This document shows, piece after piece, positions 54,479 through 64,000 of a stretch of DNA of 64,000 nt (positions are counted from its first letter, which is position 1; each line of letters starts with the position of its first letter). The DNA is from Leptolyngbya subtilissima AS-A7 (GTDB lineage: Bacteria > Cyanobacteriota > Cyanobacteriia > Phormidesmidales > Phormidesmidaceae), in assembly GCF_039962255.1 (NCBI RefSeq), contig NZ_JAMPKY010000001.1, positions 496,001 through 560,000 of the forward strand, written 5' to 3'. Below the pieces are notes generated by a model that saw only the letters and a list, made by a program, of their open reading frames with translations, made no database searches and was not told where the DNA came from. The position numbers and the translations under genes are program-made.

Positions 54479-55465
54479 ATGCCCGCCATTGACTACCTGC
54501 GCATTAGCCTTGTGGATCGCTGCAACTTTCAGTGCCAGTACTGCATGCCGGAGGGGGCTGACTTGCAGTACCTACCCCAGAAGGCGTGGCTGACCCGCGC
54601 CGAACTGCGGCAGCTCCTAGAGGAGGTCTTCATGCCTCTGGGGTTCTCAAACTTTCGGCTCACCGGGGGCGAGCCGCTGGTGCGACCCGGCATTGTAGAT
54701 ATCGTGCGCGATATAGCAGAGTTGCCGGGGACAAAAGACTTATCCTTGACCACCAACGCCTTTTTACTCGGTGGCCTAGCCCAAGATCTCTGGAACGCCG
54801 GGCTGCGGCGCGTCAACATTAGCCTCGATTCGCTAGATCCCGTCATCTTTGATCAAATCGTGGGCGGGAGAGGAAAATCTCGCTGGCCCCAGGTTTGGGA
54901 CGGCATTCAGACCGCTCACCAAGTCGGATTCTCACCGCTCAAGCTCAATGTGGTGGTGATTCCGGGCGTTAACGACCACGAAGTGTTGGATCTGGCGGCC
55001 CTAACCCTCGATCGCGAGTGGCACGTGCGCTTTATTGAGTTCATGCCCATCGGCAACGACAGTTTGTTTGAGGCCAAGGGCTGGGTCGATTCGGAGACGC
55101 TGCGCGATCGCATTCGCCAGCGCTGGGGCCTGACCGCAGGCGACGTGCTCGGCCACGGCCCGGCAGATGTGTTCCAGATTCCGGGCGCTAAGGGCACCGT
55201 GGGTTTCATTAGCCAAATGTCAGAGTGCTTTTGCGATCGCTGCAACCGCATGCGCCTGTCGGCCGACGGCTGGCTGCGCCCCTGCCTGCTCAATGAAACT
55301 GGGCAGCTCGACCTCAAAACCCCCCTACGTCAGGGCGTCTCCACCGCTGACCTGAAGCGCCAAGTAGCGGCCCTACTAGCCGATAAGCCCGAGATCAACT
55401 ACAAAATGCGCCAGTCGGGCACCACCGGAGCCTACGGTCGCACCATGTCGCAGATTGGTGGTTAG
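54479..55465 (+). CDS. moaA: GTP 3',8-cyclase (molybdenum cofactor biosynthesis)
   Basis: A radical-SAM enzyme of about 328 residues that rearranges GTP in the first step of molybdopterin synthesis. The SAM cluster motif CNFQCQYC lies at residues 15-22, and the second cluster uses CFCDRC and a later Cys (LRPCLLNE) near residues 255-275. The C-terminal SGTTGAYGR carries the GG-like end needed for activation. I start at the ATG at 54479; one at 54455 has GGAG too close to be a good binding site. It lies with modA and modBC in the same 7 kb. Its stop overlaps that of ilvA. Confidence 0.95.
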   Translation: MPAIDYLRISLVDRCNFQCQYCMPEGADLQYLPQKAWLTRAELRQLLEEVFMPLGFSNFRLTGGEPLVRPGIVDIVRDIAELPGTKDLSLTTNAFLLGGLAQDLWNAGLRRVNISLDSLDPVIFDQIVGGRGKSRWPQVWDGIQTAHQVGFSPLKLNVVVIPGVNDHEVLDLAALTLDREWHVRFIEFMPIGNDSLFEAKGWVDSETLRDRIRQRWGLTAGDVLGHGPADVFQIPGAKGTVGFISQMSECFCDRCNRMRLSADGWLRPCLLNETGQLDLKTPLRQGVSTADLKRQVAALLADKPEINYKMRQSGTTGAYGRTMSQIGG

Positions 55466-56973
55466 CCCAAAAACAGCTTGTAGGCGGGGTTTTGGTTTTC
55501 GTCCCAATACTGATAGCCGAGGGTGTCGAGAAAGCTCTGCCACTGGGGCATTTCCTGGGGCGGCACCTGAATGCCGGTGACGATGCGGCCATAGTCAGAG
55601 CCGTTGTTGCGGTAGTGAAACAGGCTGATATTCCAGTCGGGGCTCATGGCGCTGACAAACTTCATCAGCGCGCCGGGGCGCTCGGGGAACTCGAAGCGGT
55701 AGAGCAGCTCGTCGTGGGCCAGGGATGACTTGCCGCCGACCATGTGACGCAGGTGCATCTTCGACAACTCATCGTCGGTTAGATCCAGCGTCTTCAAGCC
55801 TTTGGATTCAAACACTTGAGCCATAGCAGCAGCATCGGCCCGACCTTGGACTTCTAGTCCAACAAAAATGTGGGCCTCGTGGTTGTCGGCAATGCGGTAG
55901 TTAAACTCGGTCAGGTTGCGAGTGCCCAGGCATTCGCAAAAGGCCTTGAGGCTGCCCGGCGTTTCAGGGATGGTGACGGCAAAGATCGCCTCACGGTGTT
56001 CACCGATCTCGGCTCGTTCGGCAACAAACCGCAGGCGATCGAAGTTCATGTTGGCCCCGCAGGCCACAGCTACCAAGGTTTGGTCGGTGATGCCTATGCT
56101 TTCGACGTAGGCTTTGGCTCCGGCGATCGCCAGTGCCCCCGCCGGTTCCAAAATCGATCGCGTGTCTTCAAAAACATCCTTAATGGCGGCGCAGATGTCG
56201 TCGGTGCTCACCAAAATAACGTCGTCCACATACTGCTGACAGAGGCGAAAGGTTTCTTCGCCCACCTGGCGCACCGCTACACCATCGGCAAACAGGCCGA
56301 CGGTGCTCAGCCGGACTCGCTCTCCAGCCTTCAGCGATCGCGACATAGCATCAGCCTCGATCGGCTCCACGCCAATGATCTTGATCTCAGGTCGCAGCCG
56401 CTTCACGTAGGCGGCAATGCCGGAAATCAACCCACCGCCGCCGATCGCCACAAACATGGCGTGAATGGGCTGGGGATGCTGCCGCAAAATCTCCATGCCG
56501 ATGGTGCCCTGGCCCGCAATCACATCCGGGTCATCGAAAGGATGCACAAAGGTCAGCCCCTTTTCCTCGGAGAGCTGACGGGCGTGGGCATAGGCATCGT
56601 CGTAGGTTTCGCCGTAGAGCACCACTTCGCCGCCCCGCGCCTTCACCGCGTTCACCTTCATCATCGGCGTCGTGGTGGGCATCACAATAATGGCGCGGGT
56701 GCCCAGCTGCTTGGCCCCCAGTGCTACACCCTGGGCATGGTTGCCCGCCGATGAGGCAATCACCCCCGCCGCCAGCTGCTCCGGCGATAAGTGAGCCATT
56801 TTGTTGTAGGCTCCCCGCAGCTTGAACGAAAACACCGACTGCATATCTTCCCGCTTCAGCAGCAGCCGGTTGTGCAGCCGCGCTGACAGGCTCGGGGCAA
56901 TATCCAAAGGCGTTTCCTGCGCTACGTCGTAAACCCGGGCGGTGAGAATGCGTTCGAGGTAGTCGGTAGGCAT
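55462..56973 (-). CDS. ilvA: Threonine deaminase (biosynthetic)
   Basis: A 503-residue PLP enzyme that turns threonine into 2-oxobutanoate, the first committed step to isoleucine. The PLP lysine is Lys51 in [19 protein letters not shown] binds the cofactor phosphate side, and GGGGLISG follows. Two ACT-like regulatory domains (about residues 325-400 and 420-500) allow feedback inhibition by isoleucine, as in the long IlvA form. The gene overlaps the moaA stop codon by four bases in a tail-to-tail layout. Confidence 0.95.
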   Translation of the reverse strand: MPTDYLERILTARVYDVAQETPLDIAPSLSARLHNRLLLKREDMQSVFSFKLRGAYNKMAHLSPEQLAAGVIASSAGNHAQGVALGAKQLGTRAIIVMPTTTPMMKVNAVKARGGEVVLYGETYDDAYAHARQLSEEKGLTFVHPFDDPDVIAGQGTIGMEILRQHPQPIHAMFVAIGGGGLISGIAAYVKRLRPEIKIIGVEPIEADAMSRSLKAGERVRLSTVGLFADGVAVRQVGEETFRLCQQYVDDVILVSTDDICAAIKDVFEDTRSILEPAGALAIAGAKAYVESIGITDQTLVAVACGANMNFDRLRFVAERAEIGEHREAIFAVTIPETPGSLKAFCECLGTRNLTEFNYRIADNHEAHIFVGLEVQGRADAAAMAQVFESKGLKTLDLTDDELSKMHLRHMVGGKSSLAHDELLYRFEFPERPGALMKFVSAMSPDWNISLFHYRNNGSDYGRIVTGIQVPPQEMPQWQSFLDTLGYQYWDENQNPAYKLFLG

Positions 56974-57046
56974 TGCAGGTGAGAGGCGAAGGGATAAACC
57001 CTCATTTTAGAGGGGCGGCGTGTTTAGTCATCATCAACAATTTTTG

Positions 57047-57113
57047 GGGCATAGGGTTTTGGGTATAAGGTTCAAGGGGCTCCCCCAAACCTTGTACCCG
57101 AAACCCTATACCC
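57047..57113. repeat. Long imperfect hairpin repeat between ilvA and the chemoreceptor gene
   Basis: The arm at 57047-57072 pairs with 57088-57113 over 26 positions: 23 Watson-Crick, two G-U, one mismatch. Wording such as ATAGGGTTTTGGGTATAAGG resembles short repeats seen between cyanobacterial genes. No T run follows it on the minus strand. Confidence 0.75.
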
Positions 57114-57145
57114 TTCCCCAGCCTTGTCCATCAACTACCCCACAT

Positions 57146-58660
57146 CTAAAGCTTAAAGTAGGCCATGGCCCGCTGGAGGTGGGCTGCGTGGGACGCCATG
57201 GCATGGCTAGAGGTTGCCAGTTGCTCTGCCGCTACCGCATTGTGCTGGGTGACTTCGTCTAGCTGCCCCATAGCGCTGTTGATTTGGGCAATGCCGTTGT
57301 TTTGCTCTAGGCTAGCGCGGGTGATGTCGGCCATTAGCCCCGAGGTTTGATGAATGCTGGGGACAATTTGCTTGAAGAGATCGCCGGTGCGTTTGCTGAC
57401 TACCATGCTGCGATCGGCTAGGGCCGTAATTTCCTCAGCGGCAGTGCGACTGTGTTCGGCCAGCTTACGCACTTCCTTGGCGACTACAGCAAACCCTCTG
57501 CCATGGTCGCCGGCCCGGGCGGCCTCCATAGTGGCGTTTAGGGCCAGCATGTTGGTCTGTTCGGCAATGTCTTCGATGACGTGGATTTTAGCAATAATTT
57601 CTCGCATCACTTGCACCGTTTCAGTGACGGCTTTTTCGCCCTCATTCACCATGGTTGCCGACTGAACTGCCGATTGGTAGGTGTGCTTGGCTTTTTCGGC
57701 ATTGCTGTTAATGACGACATTCATTTGCTCAATCGACACTGTCGTTTGAGCCACCCCAGCTGCTTGCTTAGAATTGCCGAAGGAAAGCCCTTGGGCAGCA
57801 TCGTTGAGATGGGCAGAAATCTCCAGCATCTGTTTGGCCGCCACCTGTTCATCTTGAATAATGGTGGACAGACGCGTTGTCATCATCCTCAGGGCCTCCA
57901 GCATGCGGCCAATTTCGTCATCCCTACCGGCCGGAATTTCGACATGCAAATCTCCGTCGGCAATGCGCTGCACGATCGCCGCCGTAGCGAGAATCGGCTG
58001 CGTAATGCGACCCGCCAGATAGTAGGCCAAGACGATCACCCCAAGGCCAACTAAAATGCTGCCCCACAGGATGCCCAGCGCTAGCTGGGATGAAAAATCA
58101 AGGGTGCTGTTGAGATCACTTTCCAGGGCGGCGAGCCCGTTTTGAGAATCGTTCAGAAAACTCTCGATAGTTTCGGTATAGGCATCTTTAGCCTGTTGGT
58201 ACTCAGCACCATCTAGTACAGCCAGGGCTTGTTTAGGTTGCCCCGCCTCTAGCAGCTTAAGGGATTCTGTCTCTAACTCAGCCAGTGTGTCGTTGAGCCC
58301 CTTTTGCTGATCAAAAAGCGCCTGAATTTTAGGGTCAGCGGCATCGGCCTGGGCAGCAATAATCAGGTCTTCTAGCGGGGTGAAGTAGAAATCGTAGCGT
58401 TCTTGCCAGCGGCTGTCTTGGGTCAATACATAGTTGCGCATCGACTGAGTGAGCACTTCGTCTAACCACATGATCTGCTGAGCGCGGGAGAGTTGTTGTT
58501 GTGATGCGCTGACAGAAACTAGCCTGGCGCGAATTTGCTCGATGGCGAAGTAAGTCACGGTACCGATAGCGGTGAGCGTGAGTGCACCGAAGAGATAACC
58601 CACAAAAATCCGCGTGCGAATTTTGCTAGAGGCCAATCTCTTAAATAGAAACATCATCAC
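57146..58660 (-). CDS. Methyl-accepting chemotaxis protein
   Basis: A 504-residue membrane chemoreceptor. A first membrane helix ([20 protein letters not shown], residues 19-38) precedes a four-helix sensor region with [22 protein letters not shown], the second helix ([23 protein letters not shown]) is near residue 205, a HAMP linker follows, and the signalling hairpin contains [41 protein letters not shown]. It controls CheA kinase or a Pil-type phototaxis system; no other chemotaxis gene lies here. The start has three Met codons in a row. Confidence 0.93.
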   Translation of the reverse strand: MMMFLFKRLASSKIRTRIFVGYLFGALTLTAIGTVTYFAIEQIRARLVSVSASQQQLSRAQQIMWLDEVLTQSMRNYVLTQDSRWQERYDFYFTPLEDLIIAAQADAADPKIQALFDQQKGLNDTLAELETESLKLLEAGQPKQALAVLDGAEYQQAKDAYTETIESFLNDSQNGLAALESDLNSTLDFSSQLALGILWGSILVGLGVIVLAYYLAGRITQPILATAAIVQRIADGDLHVEIPAGRDDEIGRMLEALRMMTTRLSTIIQDEQVAAKQMLEISAHLNDAAQGLSFGNSKQAAGVAQTTVSIEQMNVVINSNAEKAKHTYQSAVQSATMVNEGEKAVTETVQVMREIIAKIHVIEDIAEQTNMLALNATMEAARAGDHGRGFAVVAKEVRKLAEHSRTAAEEITALADRSMVVSKRTGDLFKQIVPSIHQTSGLMADITRASLEQNNGIAQINSAMGQLDEVTQHNAVAAEQLATSSHAMASHAAHLQRAMAYFKL

Positions 58661-58972
58661 GTTTTCCCTGTTTGCTGTAGATGTGGTTGGGCGGCGGCAG
58701 TGGTATCAGTAACAGACCGTCCTGATGTTCTGTTCTGATAGAGGATCTCCCCACTAGTTGAAATGCTCCTGGTCTGAGCAAAGAACGCTACACAATTCTT
58801 CCCGTTATAAAGTGTTACCCAACGTCTCTCTAGCGAAAGAATTTCGGCTTTGGGGGTGCTTGCTAGCCGCGGGCGGGGCTTGAACTTCGTCAACCGCCGG
58901 GAAAAGGCCTCGCTGGAGGATCTGCCCTTGGTATCCTGCGATAGAGTTGCAGAGGAAATTGGCGCAGTTCCT

Positions 58973-61249
58973 ATGCCCCTTCGTTTAGCTCGTCGTCCTA
59001 AGGTTTCAACCGCCAGCGCTCCGGGTGCCGTGCAGATTTGGGTCGGTACTCGCTCTCGTCGGCTCTGGCGCAGGCCGCTGGTGCTGGTGCTGGTTGCCGT
59101 TGGGCTCAGCGGCGGACTGCTGCTGCTGGGGCTGAGTTTTCGCCTGGGGCTGCGGCTAATGCTTGACCCCGAGGCGTTGCCCCAGGCCCTAGCTCGCTTG
59201 ACGCGATCGCAGCCAGTGGCCCTGCCCCCTGCCATTAGCCTAGAAGAGCTGCGCCAGCAGGCGGAGGTGAGCCAGCAGCAGGTAGGAGAACCGCTGCGCT
59301 TAGAGCTGCCTGGGGCTAAGGACCGGGAGGTGCTGATCGTGCCGGTGCTAGAGGCGACGGGAGCGATCGCTTCCCTCCACCTGTTTGCCAACGATGACAA
59401 GGGGGGAGAGCTGAGGGCGATCGCTACCCTGCCTACTGCGGCCCTGCCCAAAGATACAGTGCTAGCGCCCTGGCTCAGCAGCCCCCAAGCACCTACGGCC
59501 GCTCCGGCAAATTTTGACTTCACTCGGGTCGTGGCGCTGCCGGCTCCCCCCGTTGCCACCGATGGGCTTTGGTTTACCCTAGAGGGCAGCTGGCAGCAGC
59601 AGGGCCTCACCCTGCGCTATGGTCAGTTGCTGCATGTTGACTCCCAGGCCCAGCGGCTAGAGCTGCTCACCCCCTGGAGCAGCCCGGCCAACCGCCCGCC
59701 CCAATGGGCCGACCTGGATGGTGACGGCCCCAGCGATCTAGTCATTGACGAAACCGTGGGGTTGGAACCGGCCCTGCGCGGGTTCCAGGTGATGCCTGAA
59801 CCGCGCTTGCAGCCTGTGTCGTGGGTGCGAGTGCCTGTGGATGCCGGTGCCCAGGCAGGCGACTACCAGCAGGCCCTGCGTCTGGCTCGTGGCGGGCTCT
59901 GGCATCCCGCCCAGGCCCAGCTGGCCACCCTTAAAACAGGTTTAGCCCAGGCCTGGAACCCGGCAGCGGAGGCCCAGCTGCGGCTGATGGAGCGCCATCG
60001 GGCGATCACCCGTCAGCAGGCTGAGCAAGATTGGTCAACGCCAACCCAGCACATTCTCGCTCTGCTAATCGACGGGCGATGGGAGCCAGCCCTGACCCGG
60101 CTGGAGGCCAACCCTGAGCTGCTGCCCACCCTGCTAAATCGCCTCGGCGTTGACCAGGGCCGCCTGTGGAACCGCATCAGTGCCGCCGCCGCTCTGCCCG
60201 ATCCGCCACCGGCTGTGTATGTGTGGGGCGGTCTGGCCATCAAAGCACAGCAAAACAAACCCACCAATCGAGATGGGGCTACCCCAGACTGGCTTAACCG
60301 TCAGCCAGTGCCCGCCGCCGCCCGCCAGCGGTTGGCCAAGGTTTTGGCTACTTTGACGACTACCCAGGCACAAGCGGTTGCCAGCGCTAAGGGTGCAACC
60401 GCTGCGATCGCCGCCCAGCCCCCTAGTGCCCAAGCAACAGGGAACCTTGCCCTGCCGCCCATCACTGCCCTCATTGGCCAGGCTCGCCCCATTCCTGCAC
60501 CCCAGTCTGGCTATGCTGCCCCTGGTCAGTCTCTCGATGCCGCCCTAGGTCAGTGGTATGCCATTGATGTGCAGGCCGTGAACCAGAGTCAAGCCTGGCA
60601 GCAGGGAACTGGGTTAGTTCCCGCTGGGGCCACCCCAGCGGCGGTCTGGCCGGTGGTGCAGCCGGCAGCCCAGGCATCACCTCAGCTGCTGCGCTGGGTG
60701 AGCCCTACTACCGGCGTTTCAGCATCCCTGACCGTGCGCGGCCTTAGCTTGACCAATGGCACCGTGACGCTACTGGCCACTGGCCCTGCCACCAATACCT
60801 CTGCCTTGCCGCCGCTGGTCTTTTCCCAGGGGGCGCTGATGTGGCTTGATGGTAATCAGGGCCAAACCGCAGAACCGGGGGCGATCGCCGCCACGGCCAC
60901 CGCAATCTTTGGCGATCAGCCGCTACCGGCAGACTTTGCATCTGCTCTGGCTAGTCTCACCCAGCACAGCATTGACCTGACCGGTGATGGCCAGCCAGAG
61001 CGAGTGCTGACTTGGGATGAAACGGCGCTGACCCAGCTGAAAAACTGGCGCGTTCAAGTAGAGCCAACTGCCGTCAAAACCATCATACTCAGCGCCGACG
61101 ATCGAGTGCTCTACAGCGACATGTTTGCGCCTCAAACCGTAGTGGCGCTCACCAACCCGACCCTGGGTGGACCAGTCGGATTGCTGGTGCATCAGGCGGG
61201 GAGATATGAGCTGCTATCGTGGCAGGCGGCCAGTCAGCAGTTTGAATAA
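58973..61249 (+). CDS. Large membrane-anchored protein of unknown function
   Basis: About 758 residues from the ATG at 58973; an upstream reading adds 41 residues overlapping the divergent promoter. One membrane helix (PLVLVLVAVGLSGGLLLLGLSF, about residues 33-54) anchors a very Ala/Gln/Pro-rich outside part. Two short calcium-loop-like words occur: ADLDGDGPSDLVID near 260 and DLTGDGQPERVLTW near 690, of the type seen in FG-GAP repeats. Between them is a helical region (WHPAQAQLATLKTG...) like a TPR pair. I cannot place the whole protein in a family. It may be an envelope scaffold; that is a guess. Confidence 0.7.
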   Translation: MPLRLARRPKVSTASAPGAVQIWVGTRSRRLWRRPLVLVLVAVGLSGGLLLLGLSFRLGLRLMLDPEALPQALARLTRSQPVALPPAISLEELRQQAEVSQQQVGEPLRLELPGAKDREVLIVPVLEATGAIASLHLFANDDKGGELRAIATLPTAALPKDTVLAPWLSSPQAPTAAPANFDFTRVVALPAPPVATDGLWFTLEGSWQQQGLTLRYGQLLHVDSQAQRLELLTPWSSPANRPPQWADLDGDGPSDLVIDETVGLEPALRGFQVMPEPRLQPVSWVRVPVDAGAQAGDYQQALRLARGGLWHPAQAQLATLKTGLAQAWNPAAEAQLRLMERHRAITRQQAEQDWSTPTQHILALLIDGRWEPALTRLEANPELLPTLLNRLGVDQGRLWNRISAAAALPDPPPAVYVWGGLAIKAQQNKPTNRDGATPDWLNRQPVPAAARQRLAKVLATLTTTQAQAVASAKGATAAIAAQPPSAQATGNLALPPITALIGQARPIPAPQSGYAAPGQSLDAALGQWYAIDVQAVNQSQAWQQGTGLVPAGATPAAVWPVVQPAAQASPQLLRWVSPTTGVSASLTVRGLSLTNGTVTLLATGPATNTSALPPLVFSQGALMWLDGNQGQTAEPGAIAATATAIFGDQPLPADFASALASLTQHSIDLTGDGQPERVLTWDETALTQLKNWRVQVEPTAVKTIILSADDRVLYSDMFAPQTVVALTNPTLGGPVGLLVHQAGRYELLSWQAASQQFE

Positions 61250-61266
61250 GGCTGAACTAACTCTGT

Positions 61267-61530
61267 CTACTTAACAGCGAACGGGGTTGTGTAGATGCGG
61301 TGAATCCGAAACTCTAAAGCGGTAGTCTGGTGCTCCCAGGTCAGTTTTTCGATGACAATGTCGCCGTGGGCAAGCCAGTTTTCATCGACTAAACTCAGCG
61401 GCACGTCGATGGGAAAAATGCGATAGCCGCCTTTTTGCACCTGGTGGCGAGCCCCAACGTCGAGAACGGCGGGGTAGCCCTGACCGGGCTTAAGTTTGAG
61501 CAAACTGTTAATTTCACAGGGCATTCCCAT
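61267..61530 (-). CDS. DUF2584-family protein
   Basis: An 87-residue protein that begins MGMPCEINSLLKLKPGQGYP, the typical DUF2584 opening, and continues GGYRIFPIDVPLSLVDENWLAHGDIVIEKLTWE. The family is nearly confined to cyanobacteria and plastids and has no known function. One cysteine (Cys5) is near the N-terminus. It is tail-to-tail with the large anchored protein, 17 bp apart. Confidence 0.85.
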   Translation of the reverse strand: MGMPCEINSLLKLKPGQGYPAVLDVGARHQVQKGGYRIFPIDVPLSLVDENWLAHGDIVIEKLTWEHQTTALEFRIHRIYTTPFAVK

Positions 61531-61717
61531 TGGCGGTACCTGGGTTTTTGGGGAGGATAATCTAGCGAAGAGATAGAGATTAGCGTCTCCTGAGCTGCTG
61601 CGTCTAGCTTTGACCCTCTGCGGCTCACAAATAGATCAGGTAAAGGAATTATCCTAAGTCTGTGGGTTTCATCTCGATATGAAACTTTTGCCACTTTAGC
61701 GTTCACGCGATCGCCCT

Positions 61718-62455
<738 letters not shown>

Positions 62456-62486
62456 CAGCCGACTGCCCTTTGTTTGGTAATGCTCC

Positions 62487-63881
62487 GTGCCGCCCGAACC
62501 CCACCCCGATACTTCCACCCGTGCCAATGTTTCGGCAGATGCTGACCCGCTCTCGCCAGATCCTTTAGCTTCGGTGGAAACTGCCAGACCCCTTAGTCCT
62601 GGCCTATTCGATGACGACCTGCTCGACGATGGCGATCGGGCCAACTCTCGCCCTGGGCTTAGGTGGCTCATGGCGTCGGGGCTAGTGCTGGTGCTGGGCG
62701 TGGGTGGCTGGCTGGGCTATCGCACTTGGCAAAGCCGCAGCGTTGACCCTGTGGTGGTGACTACGGGTACCCCCAGCCGCGACACCTTAGAAAACCGGGT
62801 TGATGCCTCCGGCACCATGAGCCTGGGCAACCAGCAAATTCTCAAAGCACCGGGGGATGTCACTGTGGAGGCGGTGCTGGTAGAAGAGCGCCAGCGGGTA
62901 GCGAGGGGCACAGTGCTGCTGCGGCTGCGCGATCGCAGCCTAGAGCAAGAGCTGGACGAGGCCCAAATTGAGACCGAAATTCTCAGGCTGCAGCGGCAGC
63001 GCAACGCCGAGGTGCTGCAAGACCACCGGCGCACAGTGCAGAGGGCTGAAGAGCGGCTGAGTGAGTCGCGATCGCTAGTTGCTCAGGGGTTTATCTCCGA
63101 GGATGACTACAACGACGATCGCAACGCTTTAGAAGCGGCCCAGTCTGAGCTGCGGGGGGCCGAGGTTGAGCTACAGCGCTCCGAGCTAGAGATTCGCCAA
63201 AACCAGGCCAAACTAACTAACGTTCGCGCCCGCATTGCCGACAACGCCATCGTCGCCCCCTTCGACGCTGTAGTGCTCAATATCGACGTGCAGTCCGGCG
63301 ACGGCGTGCAGAGCGAAGGCACCCTGCTCACCATCGGTGACCCCAACCAAGAGGTAGTGCTCTTTGACCTTATGACCCTCGACGCCAACAAGGTGTCGGT
63401 CAACATGCCCGTGCGGGTCAGCGTCATCGGCCCCAACCCAGAAAAATATCTAGGTCGGGTGGTCAGCATTGCCCCCCAGGCGATTACCGACAGCGACAGC
63501 GACGGCGGCGGTGGCTCCCAGGCTATGGTCAAGGCGATCGCCCAGCTCGATCGCCCCAGCGGTGTACTCATCTCTGGTAGTTCTGTCAGCGTCGAAGTTA
63601 TTCTGGTGCAGCGAGAGAATGCCCTAGCCCTGCCCACCAACGCGATTCAGCAAGCAGACGGCGAAACCTTTGTCTGGGTCGTCGATGCCGACAGCCGCGC
63701 CCAAAAGCGCTCCATCACCACCGGCCTCGACACCCTAGAGGCGGTTGAAATCGTCTCTGGCCTACAAGACACCGACACCGTCATTCTCACCCCCCCACCC
63801 GACCAACCCCTCGAAGCAGGCATGACCGTAGAAACAACTCCCTCTAGCTTCCCCGCAAGCAGCCCCCGCCCCACCCTCTAG
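62487..63881 (+). CDS. Periplasmic adaptor (HlyD/MacA/DevB type)
   Basis: A 464-residue membrane-fusion protein starting at GTG (62487). A cytoplasmic acidic head of about 55 residues precedes one membrane helix (LMASGLVLVLGVGGWLGYR, about 61-79). The lipoyl/barrel-sandwich halves (ILKAPGDVTVEAVLVEERQRVARGTVLLRL and DNAIVAPFDAVVLNIDVQSGDGV) flank a coiled coil of about 90 residues (about 150-240). It links the MacB-type pump to an outer-membrane channel. The long N-terminal cytoplasmic stretch is unusual. The C-rich string follows its stop codon. Confidence 0.9.
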   Translation: MPPEPHPDTSTRANVSADADPLSPDPLASVETARPLSPGLFDDDLLDDGDRANSRPGLRWLMASGLVLVLGVGGWLGYRTWQSRSVDPVVVTTGTPSRDTLENRVDASGTMSLGNQQILKAPGDVTVEAVLVEERQRVARGTVLLRLRDRSLEQELDEAQIETEILRLQRQRNAEVLQDHRRTVQRAEERLSESRSLVAQGFISEDDYNDDRNALEAAQSELRGAEVELQRSELEIRQNQAKLTNVRARIADNAIVAPFDAVVLNIDVQSGDGVQSEGTLLTIGDPNQEVVLFDLMTLDANKVSVNMPVRVSVIGPNPEKYLGRVVSIAPQAITDSDSDGGGGSQAMVKAIAQLDRPSGVLISGSSVSVEVILVQRENALALPTNAIQQADGETFVWVVDADSRAQKRSITTGLDTLEAVEIVSGLQDTDTVILTPPPDQPLEAGMTVETTPSSFPASSPRPTL

Positions 63882-64000
63882 CTCACCACCCCCTTACTCC
63901 ATCACTCCCCACCCCCTCACCCTCCTCATCTCCCCCAGCTTCCCCACCCATCCACCCTCTACCCCCGCTCCCCACCTCACCCTTCCATGCCCCTCTCCCC
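63882..64000 (+). repeat. C-rich pyrimidine string at the window's right edge
   Basis: Almost pure C/T sequence with words like CTTACTCCATCACTCCCC and CACCCATCCACCCTC, near-identical in style to the string at 29189. It continues beyond the window. Confidence 0.75.

Overview
The window looks like chromosomal DNA from a GC-rich, probably filamentous Leptolyngbya/Nodosilinea-type cyanobacterium. The evidence is the very frequent HIP1 octamer GCGATCGC, a ferredoxin-type nitrite reductase with an NtcA promoter, an NtcB-like LysR regulator, Ycf46, DUF2808 and DUF2584 proteins, and an SLH-domain envelope protein. Genus is inferred from gene style, not from a marker gene.

Layout. 0-5.4 kb: nitrogen assimilation (nirA, a divergent HEAT-repeat gene, ntcB, and a TrpD-like protein with altered active-site motifs). 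5.7-9.4 kb: SLH protein with two poly-Asp tracts, MarC, TraX, a 54-residue membrane protein not previously listed among longer ORFs, and an SH3 protein. 9.4-15 kb, minus strand: the rpmH-rnpA-PH-yidC-jag-DUF177-ycf46 ribosome/membrane-biogenesis block, plus DUF2808. 15-20 kb: SNF2 helicase, exonuclease III, tRNA-Ala(CGC).

20-46 kb is accessory DNA. It starts directly after the tRNA with a truncated, frameshifted hybrid histidine kinase broken at a perfect 34-bp palindrome. A PPTase and a decayed penicillin-acylase/FecB chimera follow (remnants of a siderophore-like locus). Then comes a large set that fits uptake and oxidation of an organosulfur compound: TauD-type dioxygenase, BLH-type sulfurtransferase/phosphatase, two OsmC proteins, a DszC/SfnB-like flavin monooxygenase (frameshifted), an Ssu/Tau-type ABC importer, a TetR regulator, an isopenicillin-N-synthase-like dioxygenase, a MetQNI importer, a PhnD-like binding protein without signal peptide, a TTC38-like protein, an SSS symporter with a small partner, and an NtaA/DszA-type monooxygenase. 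A short motif, AATYGAGAT followed by an A/T-rich half, occurs in front of three of these genes and may mark a regulon.

46-64 kb returns to ordinary genes: Mut7-C RNase, SDR, molybdate uptake (modA, fused modBC), a CoA-ligase/GNAT fusion, moaA, ilvA, a chemoreceptor, a large anchored protein of unknown function, DUF2584, and a MacB-type ATPase with its periplasmic adaptor at the right edge. Molybdate uptake and MoaA supply molybdenum cofactor, which nitrate reductase upstream of NirA would need.

Two other themes run through the window. Three genes in the accessory zone are broken, two of them at runs of six G. C-rich pyrimidine strings recur between genes, and one is translated as the linker of the ModB-ModC fusion.
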